A DNA stretch of 64,000 bases, taken from NCBI GenBank assembly GCA_013416795.1, contig RQSC01001079.1:208861-272860 (forward strand), written 5' to 3'. This stretch comes from Prasinococcaceae sp. CCMP 1430. Its lineage: Eukaryota > Prasinodermophyta > Palmophyllophyceae > Prasinococcales > Prasinococcaceae. Position numbers and translations under genes: made by a program. The notes under the pieces are model-generated. The model was not told where the DNA came from and did no database searches. It saw nothing but the letters and a program-made list of their open reading frames with translations. Positions 47,407-56,851 of this stretch are shown here, piece after piece (within the stretch, counting starts at the first letter, position 1; every line of letters starts with the position of its first letter).

Positions 47407-48455
47407 TCAGCTCATGAATAGCTTCTCGCACTGCGCGCGCGTGTCGTCCGGGCTGGTGACGGTGTTTCCCTTGGTGCGCGCGTCGGTGAAGATCTCGAAG
47501 TCGTTGCCGCCCTCGTACGTCTTGTCCCCGAAGAAGTAGATGTCGTCGAAGCCGTCCTTCTCCACGAACTGCAAGCAGAACGTCTTGTCCCAGCCGTTGG
47601 GGAAGACGTCGAAGGAGATCTGGCCGCCGATCGAGTAGGTGAGTCCGAAGTCGGCGAACTCTTTCCTGAGGGTCGCGACCATGGTCTTGCGCACGTTCGC
47701 CTCCTTGTCGAACTGCTCGAACGCGTCGCGCTCTTCCTGCGAGCAGTTGCGGCCGATGGGGCTCACGTTGAGCATGCCGGCGCGAAACTCGATGAACGTG
47801 CCGCGCTTGACGGGGATGTCCAGGTCGGCGATGTAGTGCAGCACGAAGTTGATGAACTTCTTGAGCTTGTCCTCGCCCAGCCACGACTTGAAGTCCTGCT
47901 GGGCGATCAGCTCGCCCGCCTGTAGCGCCAGCGCGATGTGTGCGCGCGTGCGTGTGTGTATTTGTGTGTGTGTGTGGGGGGGGGGGGGGGGCGGGGAGGA
48001 TTTTGAAGGGGTGGAGGCGAGCCGGAATGTGTGCGCGCGTGCGTGTGTGTATTTGTGTGTGTGTGTGGGGGGGGGGGGGGTGCGGGGAGGATTTTGAAGG
48101 GGTGGAGGCGAGCCGGCGCGCGACGCACGCGATTGGGCAAAGTCAGCGCATGCGCAGCATCGCGCGGCGTCGCGCGGCTGTGCGTCGCGACCCCGCGCGC
48201 GCGTGGCGTCCCCCCCCCCCGCCGCACCTTGTGAGCCATGAGGCCGTTCTCAGAGAAGACGTAGTCGTAGTCGGTGGTCACGGAGTCGCCGATCTGCTCC
48301 TTGATCTTCTTGAGGTCCGATCCGCCGACGATGCCCACCGTGACCACCTTGCGCAGCTCCTGCATGAACGCGAGCATCTCGGGCGTCGCCTTGCCGCGCG
48401 GCTTGCTCAGCGTGCCGTCGACGTCGAAGAGCGCGATGCGCTTGCCGCCCGCCAT
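47407..48455 (-). CDS. PMM: Phosphomannomutase (PMM2/SEC53 type)
   Basis: Exons 48455-48228 and 47919-47407 (phase-0 intron GTGCGG...CAG, 308 bases) give 246 residues, exactly the length of human PMM2. The enzyme interconverts mannose-6- and mannose-1-phosphate for GDP-mannose and glycosylation. The HAD motif FDVDGTLS (nucleophile and acid Asp) is at 8-15, [11 protein letters not shown] next; exon 2 brings [20 protein letters not shown] (substrate binding), [18 protein letters not shown], the [16 protein letters not shown] metal loop and TVTSPDDT. The intron contains a 91-base tandem duplication. Convergent with RPGRIP1L, about 200 bases away. Confidence 0.97.
47936..48116. repeat. 91-base tandem duplication inside the PMM intron
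   Basis: Two almost identical copies, 47936-48026 and 48027-48116, each made of ATGTGTGCGCGCGTGCG, a GT-rich stretch with TATTTG, a G run of 14-17, and GAGGATTTTGAAGGGG up to GAGCCGG. Only the G-run lengths and one base differ. Confidence 0.95.
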
Positions 48456-48965
48456 CGCGGTCCGCGGCTCGCGGCGGTGGCGCGGTGCCGCCGACGCGGA
48501 GAGGTGTGGCGCGGCCGAGGCACCCGGGCGCGGAAGGCGGAAGAGCGCGAGGCGGGCGCGCGTCGCACGCGCGTGCGCCGCGGTGTGGCGGGACGCCCCG
48601 AGCGGCCGTGCGCCAACACCCCGAAGCCCCCGTCTGGGACACACACCCCACAGCACAGCCTCAAGATGCTCGCGTGCGTCACACGTGGCAAGTTGGCGAG
48701 CAAATGGCGAGCATTGGCACCCTTTTCGGGATATGGGACGGGGTGCGCGGCGGCGCGCGCCGGGCGCGCGCGCGCGCGCGCCAAGGCAGGGAACGGATCC
48801 TGGGCGGGCCGCCGATCGGCCGGCCGTCGCAGCGCGCAGCGCCATCTCGCGAACCCTCCATCCACGAGCAGTCCTGCGTACCCTAAAGAAGAAAGGATCC
48901 GGCAACTGTCCGACGCGCACGCACCCACGCGCGCACTGGACTGGTAATCGGTGTGCCATTGGTTG

Positions 48966-49028
<63 letters not shown>

Positions 49029-49105
49029 NNNNNNNNNNNNNNGCAGAGCGGGCGCGCGGGCCGGTGCGCGCGCGCGCCCGGCGGCGGGACGGAAGGCGCG
49101 AGGCG
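48456..49105. other. Divergent intergenic region with a 62-base G run and a gap
   Basis: Upstream of PMM (-) and GST (+). G runs without interruption from 48967 to 49028, followed by 14 N (49029-49042). Sequence before it shows no gene. The true spacing is unknown. Confidence 0.9.
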
Positions 49106-49956
49106 ATGGCGCCGGTGCTGGGCTACTGGAAGATCCGAGGGCTCGGCGCGGCCGTGCGGCTGCTCGCCGCGCACGCGGGCGCCGAGCTGGACGAGGCGCT
49201 CTACGAGGTGCCCGCGAGCGACCCGAAGGACAGGAGCGCGTGGACGGACGTCAAGGAGACGCTCGAGCTGGACTTCCCGAACCTGCCATACTACATCGAC
49301 GCCGAGGAGGGCGTGTCGCTCACGCAGTCGCTGGCCATCCTCACCTTCGTGGCCGCGAAGCACGGATACGAGCCCGGCACCGCGGCCGCGCGGGCGCGGG
49401 TCGACATGCTGCTCGGCGCGGCCATGGACCTGAGCAACTTCTTCACGCGCTGGTGCTACGGCACGTACGCGCCCGAGGCGCACGGCGAGTACGCGCGGCG
49501 CGTGACGCCCATGCTCCAGCGCTTCGAGGGGGCGCTCGGCGACCAGCGCTGGTTCGCAGGCGAGCGGATCACCGCGGCGGACTTCCTGCTGTACCACCTG
49601 CTCGAGGCGCATCTCATCTACGAGCCCGAGCTGTTCGACGCGCTGCCCAGGCTCCGCGCCTTCATCGACCGGTTCGAGGCGGAGGACCGCCTTCGAGCGT
49701 ACATTACCACCGACGCGTACATCGTGCGTGCGCGCCCCGCGCGTCCCCCCCGCCTCTGCCCGAGCGGGGCGGGCGAGCGAGCGGCGCGCGCCGGCGGTCC
49801 CTCTGACGCGCCGCCACCCGTGCGCCTGCCGCGACCGTTCGCCGCCGTCGCCGCGCCCCGCAGCACTGGCCGCTGAACAACACGTCCGCAAAGTGGGGCG
49901 GCTGCCGGCAGGCGTGCCCGCTGCCGCTGCTCGAGCGCCTCAAGGGCGCGAAGTGA
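49106..49956 (+). CDS. Glutathione S-transferase (mu-like)
   Basis: Exons 49106-49723 and 49864-49956 (phase-0 intron GTGCGT...CAG, 140 bases) give 236 residues. The N-terminal thioredoxin fold opens APVLGYWKIRGLGAAVRLL with the catalytic Tyr at residue 7, and LDFPNLPYYID...SLTQSLAIL contains the cis-Pro and the SNA(I)-like glutathione site (here QSLA). This pattern is typical of mu-class enzymes. The all-helical C-terminal half has the ITAADFLLYHLLE N-capping/hydrophobic staple. Exon 2 encodes the short end HWPLNNTSAKWGG. It conjugates glutathione to electrophiles. The ATG comes soon after the gap. Confidence 0.9.
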
Positions 49957-50045
49957 GCGAAGGCGGGCAAGCAGCGCGCGCGCGCGCGCGCCGCCGCTGT
50001 CGATTCTCGCACGCGAGCGCGCACTGGCACTCCCTGGCTGTAGCT

Positions 50046-50061
50046 AGGTACGTACGTACCT
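50046..50061. repeat. Perfect 16-base palindrome AGGTACGTACGTACCT
   Basis: Self-complementary 16-mer in the spacer after the GST gene. A shorter GTACGTA occurs 3' of the kinesin gene (56692). Confidence 0.7.
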
Positions 50062-50192
50062 CCGTCGATGTTTACACGCGAGCGCACACTGGTGCACTCG
50101 TTCACACGCACGCGCACGCGCGGGCGCGAGCGGGCGCTGGGGGAATCCGCCGGCTGCGTCGGCCGCCCGCGGCGCGCTCGTCTCGGCCGCGA

Positions 50193-50680
50193 CTACTCCA
50201 CTGCTGCCGGTGGTGCTGGCGCATCGGCCGCCAGCACGCCCACGGCGTCCGCGGCGACAGCGTCCGCGGCGCCCATGTCCGCGTCGGCGCTCGCGACGCC
50301 AGCCGCGCTCGAGCCATCGATGTCAACGTACACCTCCATGCTGCCGCACTCGTTGCCGAACGCCAGTCGCTCCCAGCACCACTCGACCTCCTGGCCGAAG
50401 TAAATTGGCAGGCCAATGGCAATGAGTATCTGCGGCACGATGAAGAACACGCCGAGGAACGCGCTGAAGCCGACGATCCCGGCGAGCTGCGAGAGGCCGC
50501 CCTCGAGGGTGGTGATGTTGGACAAGCCTCCCTCGACGACGTACGTGTCCTCGTCCCTGTCGTGAGCGTCGCGTGCGCGCGTGGGTGGAAGGTGGGGGGC
50601 ACCGCCGGGCGGGGAGGAGGCGGGGGTTGTGTGGTGCGCCAGGCGAAAGCGCGTCGCCGCGTGAGCATGGGATGGGAGCC
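50193..50680 (-). CDS. Small membrane protein, unidentified (5' part uncertain)
   Basis: The clear part is 50193-50560: DEDTYVVEGGLSNITTLEGG, then one hydrophobic stretch of about 28 residues (AFLGVFFIVPQILIAIGLPI), then FGQEVEWCWERLAFGNECGS and an Ala/Asp-rich acidic tail ending PAAVE. A good acceptor (CACGACAG) lies just before DEDTY, so a 5' exon is spliced on in phase 2; I cannot find it with certainty, and the upstream limit given is nominal. The segment ends with two Cys that might pair. No family is recognised. Confidence 0.45.
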
Positions 50681-51098
50681 GGCGAGGCCGCGACGGCGTC
50701 AGCGCGGAGGAGCGGGCGAGGGTGCGAGGGCGCCGCGTTCTCCCCTCCCTCTCTCTACCGCCGCGCCCGCGCGCCCGCTCGGGCCGCTTTCGCCTGTGGC
50801 TCGCGCAGCTCGTGGCTGACAAACGCGTGGCTGCGAGGCGTTACGTGCGGGCGTGCTTGCACGTACGGCGACGCATCTGCTACTGCGGCACTGCCAATTA
50901 CCTCGGCTCAATCCGAATCGGCGTTCGATCGATCGACGCAGCCTGGCCACGCTTTTGGCAATGGCAGTTGCAGTGTGCCAGGGGGCGGCGAGGGGGCACG
51001 CGCGGGGCGCGCGGGGGCAAACGGCGCGCTCGCCGCGAGGCGGCGGCTGGCGCGGCCATCCCGCACGATCCCGCGCTGAGGGAGAGGACGGAGAGGCC

Positions 51099-51437
51099 AT
51101 GGCGAAGGCCGGCAGCGGGGGCTCAAGGGGCGGCGGTGACGGGGCGGCCGAAGGCGCCGGCAGAGATTGGGCGCGCTTCGCTGCGGGCGTGCAGCAGAGC
51201 GCGAGCGCCCGCAGCGGGGTCGGCATCGGGCTCTCCGCGCGGGTGCGCGTGGTGCGCATCGCCGCCGCGTGCGCCGTCGTATGGTACGCCTGGAGGTGCC
51301 TCGACGGCGGCGTAATGTACGGCAGCATCGTGGGTGGCGCGGCCGCGCTCGTGTCCTCCGACCTGCCCGCACTGATCGGCTTCAAATCGGTCGCGGGCAC
51401 TACCCGCGACGCCAAGCAGAGAGACAGCGGCGGCTAA
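51099..51437 (+). CDS. Small protein of 112 residues, possible membrane anchor
   Basis: ATG at 51099 after a GAGAGG-rich leader; Gly/Ala-rich head, basic turn (LSARVRVVRIAAACAVVWYA) forming a hydrophobic segment of about 18 residues, a second weaker one (YGSIVGGAAALVSSDLPALI) and a Lys/Arg/Ser tail. Codon use and composition differ from the noise frames. No similarity is recognised. It is convergent with the LNR/LamG/dockerin gene 110 bases away. Confidence 0.4.
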   Translation: MAKAGSGGSRGGGDGAAEGAGRDWARFAAGVQQSASARSGVGIGLSARVRVVRIAAACAVVWYAWRCLDGGVMYGSIVGGAAALVSSDLPALIGFKSVAGTTRDAKQRDSGG

Positions 51438-51549
51438 GGTCGCGAAGAAGGGCACACGAGCGAGCGCGGGCGCACGCAACAACAAGTGACGCGTATGTAC
51501 TTCCACTCGTATACTGTACTGCGGTTGCGCGAAGAGCGCAGAAGACTCG

Positions 51550-53569
51550 TCATGGGGCCGCGAGCTCGTCTTGCATGATCTGGGCGTCCGCTAGGTCGAT
51601 GGTTCCGTCTTCGTTGAGGTCGAGCGCGATCTCCTGGCAGGCGGTCAGGGAAGCCTCCTTGAGCACTACTCGTACGAGCGAGACGATGTCTGTCACTGTC
51701 ATCTGCCCGTTGCCGTCGGCATCACCTCGCACAGGGGGGGTCATGCCACAGCACGGGCGGTTGGACACCGGCGAGGTGATCTGGGCTTCGCGCTCCGCGC
51801 ACACGGTCGAGGCGGTCACCAGCTCAAAGGGGGAGCCGTCGCCACCAGGCGAGTCGTCGCCGGCGAGCACCCCCTCGTGAAACTGGAGCACCTCGTTCTC
51901 AGTAAGCCCCGTATCCCACACCGCCACGTGCGCCAGCTGTCCGCTGAAGCGACGATCGCCATTCAGGTTGAGCGGCGTGCACAGGTGCATCTGGCCCTCG
52001 GGCAGGAACGGCCTGCCCGTGTAGCCCGTCGAACCTGCCAGCAGGCCCGAGAAGCGTCCATCCACGAAGAATCGCAGGCCGGGGAGGCCGGCAACATTCG
52101 CGAGCCGCGCCGAGGGCACGTCCGGGAGCTGCGGGGTGGCCACGATGACTAGCGAGTGCCACTCGCCATCGAATATGTTGATGTGCCCCGGCGAAACGCG
52201 CTGGTCGTTGCTGGTGCGCAGGCCATCTGTGTCGAAGTATATGGTCTCACCGATCGCGCCCTGGTCGGACACGACTGCGCGCACGACGCCTCCAGCGGAG
52301 TGGGCCTTCTCAGGAAGGTAGAGGGCAATGTTGTTGGGGCCCCACACGCCAGTCACGTTTTCGGTGGACAGCCCGCTGCCGTGCGACAACAGGTACTCGA
52401 AGACAAATTCGTCGATACCAGAGAGGTCCTTGAAGAACAAGCCAATGGTGAACTCGCCCGAGGCACCGTAGTCGGCGCCGGTGATGTTGAGCAGCGCGTG
52501 CGCGCCGCCGCCGTCCGCCACTTCGGTGCCGTTGGGCAGGGTCTCTGAGCAGCGCAGCGTCTGCCCGAAGATCTCGTCGGACTCCCAAGTTGCGCCCTGC
52601 ACGGCGGACAGAGACGGCATTTCAATGAGCAGGCCACCGGTGAGGCGAGCGCGACCGCCGCCAGGGGTGCGCATTTGCAAGGTCAGTCACGAGCGGGGTG
52701 CGACGAGATAGCGAAATGAAAGTTTGTCACAAGAGTGGTCGCTTGCGGAGAGCGTCAGTAGCTCTCTCTGCAAACGCACCATTCCGACCATTTCGCCTGA
52801 AAAGCGCTTCCCGCCGCTGCCTGTCCCGCCCAAGGCCACGCCGAAGCCCTCGTTCAAGGGGAAGTACGCCGTGGGCGGGCGCAGCGACTCTTGCGCCTCG
52901 TCGCTGCTGCTCGCCTCACCAGCAGCGTCACTGCAGGCGGGGCGCCCCCACCGGCAAGCGCGCGCGTCGTCGGTCAGCTCGAAGTGGGCGGCGCTCAGAA
53001 AGCGGTGTACGCGAGGGCCGTGCCAGACATCGCATGCGCTCATCGCGCGAGGGTCGTGGGGTGAGGCCAATGAGCGAGATGCATCGCGCGTACCAATCAC
53101 CACCGTCCATCGCGAAGGCGTCGCAGTTCCAGTCGATGCCTTCCTTCCCCTCCGTTTCCAGGAGAGCTCCCGTACTGACGTCGAGGCTCCCGTAGCGCCC
53201 TGCGCGCGAGGAGCACGCAGCGGTCAACTTGTCAGCACGCGTCTTCAACGAAACTGCAACGAGCCGGGCGCACAAGACAACAAGCAGCGCCGCGCACGGA
53301 CCGTTGTCGCAGATGCCGTCGCCCACCCAGGCGATGTACAAGCTCGTGATGCACCGGCCCTTGCAATCAACTGTTCCCGCCGGCGCGATTGGATTCGCGA
53401 TGGCGCACGTGGAGCCCGGTGGGACGCTGAGCACGGCCGCGCCGATTCCCGGCGGCGGGGGGATTGCCTCGCCCATTGCGCCCCCAGCGCCGGCCGATGC
53501 AACAAGCGCCGCGGTGAGGGCGCCAGCGCCCAGGGCGCGCGCGGCGCTGCCAGCAGCAGTGCGCGCCAT
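51550..53569 (-). CDS. Secreted LNR-like / LamG-like / dockerin protein (four exons)
   Basis: Exons 53569-53302, 53199-53094, 52930-52780 and 52596-51550; phases 1, 2 and 0 match at every junction (donors GTCCGT, GTACGC, GTGCGT; all acceptors CAG), giving 523 residues. A signal peptide (Ala-rich, about 1-35) is followed by an LNR/Notch-like Cys segment, CKGRC...WVGDGICDNG...DWNCDAFAMDGGDC, interrupted by introns. A concanavalin/LamG-like domain begins TAYFPLNEGFG and, across intron 3, GATWESDEIFGQTLRC, then FFVDGRFSGLLAG and HVAVWDTGLTENEV. At 466-523 two dockerin-type calcium loops appear: GDADGNGQMTVTDIVSLVRV and DLNEDGTIDLADAQIMQDEL. A cell-surface or wall role is likely. Confidence 0.75.
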
Positions 53570-54944
53570 CGCGATCACGACCGCGGACGAGTGGGGTGCC
53601 CACGGCAGGCACGCGCCCGATATGGTGCACCACCTGCGTGAGGAAAAACTCCCGCCAATAAAAGGCCGGGCTCGTGAGCGAGCCGGTGAGGAGCGAGCCC
53701 GCCCCAGCGGGTGCCGCGCTGCGCGCGCCCGCCGGCCCCGCCCGCGCCGGAGCGTCCTCTGCCCTCCCCGCGGGTGCCTGAGGCGTTACCGCCCAGGCGG
53801 GCCGTCAGGAGGCGGGGGACAGGGGCACGCGCCGCGCGCCGCTCCTCGGAGGCCGAATCCGACGCTCCAATTTTTTTTTCCCCCCCGCCCGCCCCTGCGA
53901 ACGCGCGCCGGCCGGCGGATCGATTTCGGGGCACGGCGGATCGTTTCCGCTGGAGCCGTTCTGCGAGGCGGAGCGGAAAACCGAACCGGTTCTCGAATCG
54001 AGCCCGACTGCACCTGGCTGAACCGAACTCTCCCCCTTCGCGCGTTCCGAGGCAAGGAAGGAGTTTTTTTAATGGCAACAAAAAACAAAAAATCTTAAAA
54101 TGTTAATGAAATCCTCGACTAGAAAAAAAAAGCGCGGGCGCACCCGCCATCGGACCGGGTGAGGCATCCGATTACCCGGGTCAATCCCAAGAGACATCCG
54201 TGCATGCCGACGCGATTGAACCCGGTACAGAGCTGGCTATCCCGGGGCAACATCGGGGGCGGTGACAATACTGTAACTGCCGAGGCTCCGCTGCCGGAGG
54301 GCGTCGCCGCCCGCCCGCCACAGGGCGGGCGGCTCTCGCCCGCCCCTGGCCCCGTGCGCCCGCCGCCTGCGCGGCGCGGCGCTCCCCAAACCCTCGCGGG
54401 TTCGTTTTGACCTCACGGTGCGCGTGCCGCGCGCGCGCTCCGATGGCGCCGCTGCCAATCGACACGCGGGAGCCGCTCCCGCTCCTCCGTGCGTGGTCGC
54501 GCGCGTGCGCGCGCCCGTTGTTTTCCTCGCGCTCGCGGGGAGGCCAAAAGGCGACCCTCGCGGAAACGAAAACGCGGAGCGGCCACCCGAAACTCGGCCG
54601 CCCCGGTGCCCCTGCCTTGGGAGGTCGTCGCCGTTGACGCGGTGACGTCTGCAGATCCAACGATGAACGCCCAATCAGAAGGCTCGCAGGCGCGCGCACC
54701 ACCCGATTGAACCTCGCTGTGTTCATCGAAATACAGGTAAGATATAAACCCTAATCCTAAGCCCAAATTTCGCGTTCTCGATAGGCCTCCGGGGGCGTTG
54801 GGAACCTCAACCTGCACGCGCGAGGGGGCGTTCGAACTTGCGAGGCGCGCCCGGCGCCACACCGGGCGCGCGCGCCCGGCTGGCCCAGGAGAAGCGTGGG
54901 AGGGAGGGAGGGAGGGAGCGTCGCTGCGCCTGCTCAAGGCGAGG
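53570..54944. other. Divergent intergenic region with an AT-rich island
   Basis: About 1.4 kb between the dockerin protein (-) and the kinesin (+). It is GC-rich at both ends, with a sharp A/T-rich stretch at 54064-54134 (A runs, AAAATGTTAATG), TAAACCCTAATCC at 54745-54757 and a GGGA repeat (54897-54917). Frames within are noise, and no gene is supported. Confidence 0.45.
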
Positions 54945-56690
54945 ATGGCCGCGGGGCGCGAGCAGCAGCGCGCGGGCGGAGCTGCCGGCGCGACGCGCGG
55001 GGCGGGAGGTCCGAGCGCGGCAGCGGTGGCAGCGCCCTTGCCCGCCGAAGCCGCCGGTCGCTCATCATTCGGATCGGTGGTGCTGTGGCCCTCAGCCGAC
55101 TGCGAGGGCGCCTCCCTGGACGCCGCGGGCTGCGAGCTCTCGCTCGCCAGGCCACGCTCGTCGGTGAGGCGCACGCACCGCTTCTTCTCCGGCGCGGTGC
55201 CCGCGGGCTCGCCTTTCGGCGACGCGTACGAGCGCTTCGTCGACCCGGCCGTCGAGCGGGCGCTCTCCGAGGGCGAGAGCGTCTTCGTGACGGCGGCGGG
55301 GGCCAAGGGCAGCGGGAAGAGCACCGCGCTGCGCGGCGCCGGCGGCGTGATGGAGCGAATTGCGGACGCCGCGTGGGCGGGCGCGGCGGTGGCCTGCGAG
55401 GTGGGCGGGTATGCCAGCTTTCGCTGCGCGGTGAGCTGCGTGGCCGACGCCATCACCGCGCCGGTGGAGAGCCACGTCACTGGCAAAAAGTACGCGCACG
55501 AAGTCCTCTACGACGCCCTCGCGAGGCGAGCCGCGCGCGCCGAGGGCGCCACGCACGTGGGCCACCTCACGCAGAGGCTGCGCGAGCACCCCCGCTTTGG
55601 CTTCTTCCTCGACGGCCTCAGCTGGGTCGAGGCCGGCAGCCTCGCCGAGCTGCGCGCGCTCGTGCGACAGGCAGCCATCGCGTGTGAGGAGGAGGACCGC
55701 GAGGCCGCCGAGCAGCGCGAGGCCGAGAGGGGGAAGCCCGCTGCATCCAAGCGAGCGGGCGCGGCGCCGCAGGCGATGCACTTCCTGCTACGCATACGCG
55801 CCCAGCTGGAGCACGCCGACGGCACGGTGGTGCACATGGAGTGCAGCGTGGCGGACTTGCAAGGAGTCGCGCGGCCACAACCGGTGCGTCTGGCTCGCGG
55901 CGCCGCGAGCACCGGCGCGCTTGGGCGCGCCCTGCGGCGATTGACGCCGTCCTGTGCTGGGTGTGTGCTGACTGCACGCGAGTGCCGTCGCGTGCGCCCA
56001 TACGATGCACCGCCTGCGCCACGCAGCCGGCGAAGGGGCTCACCGAAGCGCAGCGAAAGGCCGCCATTGCCGCGCGACCGGCCGAGGACCCCGTCTCCGC
56101 TGGCCTGAGTCGCTGTCTGGACGCCGCCTCCGAGCGTCGCTCGCACGTTCCCCTCCGCGACTCCAAGCTCACGCGACTCTTCAAGCCCATGCTAGTGGGC
56201 TCAGCTCGAGCGATCGTTGTGCTCGCCGCGGACCTCAGCGAATTCGAGGAGACCGACGCCGCATGCGTGGGTGCGCATCGCTACGCCAAGCTTGTCGCCA
56301 AGGTGCGTCGACGGCGCGGAGCGCGCCCGCTTCGCAGACGCCACCGAGCGCGCGGCGCGCTTATGCTGACGCGCCGACGCGCCCGCACGGCGTCGCTCCG
56401 CCCCGCTGCAGGACGGCCTCCGCGCCTGCCTGGCGTCGGCGTGGAATTTCCGCGCAGAGGAGGCGATTGCTGCTGAGCGCGCAAGGGAGCTCGCCGACGC
56501 GCTTGGCTACGCGCCAGGCACCGCCGACGCGCAGAGCGCGGTCGACGTGGAGCTAGACATGCAGAGCGACGACGTGCTTGTTGCGTACCGCGACGCTCTC
56601 GCCGAGCGCGACGCCGCGCGCACCGACGCGGGCCATTGGGACGCGTCGGTGGAAGCAGGCGCGGCGGTGCGCCAGGCGCTGCTCTCTTGA
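54945..56690 (+). CDS. Kinesin-like motor protein, degenerate
   Basis: Exons 54945-55883, 56027-56302 and 56412-56690 (both introns GTGCGT...CAG, phase 0) give 497 residues. A kinesin motor fold is recognisable: HRFFSGAVPAGSPFGDAYER, the P-loop region TAAGAKGSGKSTALRG (near 119-127), VADLQGVARPQ in place of DLAGSE, and HVPLRDSKLTRLFKPML with ADLSEFEETDAACVGAHRYAKLV as the final helices. But the P-loop is AKGSGKST and not GQTGSGKT, and the SSRSH switch I motif is replaced (AAPQAMHFLLRI). There is hardly any neck or coiled coil; only about 90 residues follow. It may bind microtubules without a normal ATPase cycle. Confidence 0.75.
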
Positions 56691-56801
56691 CGTACGTAAT
56701 TAACCCTGAATAATAAGCAAACCCGAACACCGCGTACAAACCCAAACTCCCCCCCAAGGCCACAGCAACTCAGAGTGGTTCCTGACGCCGCGATGAGAAG
56801 A

Positions 56802-56819
56802 AAGGTCTAACCCTAAACC
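56802..56819. promoter_or_regulatory. Telo-box-like AACCCTAAA upstream of RsfS
   Basis: TCTAACCCTAAACCTC some 35 bases before the RsfS ATG. The same word in either orientation occurs upstream of several other genes in the window, and plants use AAACCCTAA boxes in promoters of translation genes. A regulatory role here is inference. Confidence 0.4.
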
Positions 56820-56851
56820 TCAACGCGCTGACGAGCGTCCCCGTTTTTTGG

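Noticed and set aside
47936-48116. CRISPR-like or satellite array
   Set aside because: Only two adjacent copies without spacers: a simple tandem duplication. No CRISPR array is seen in the window.
56700-56820. Interstitial telomere
   Set aside because: Single AACCCTAAA words, not an array.
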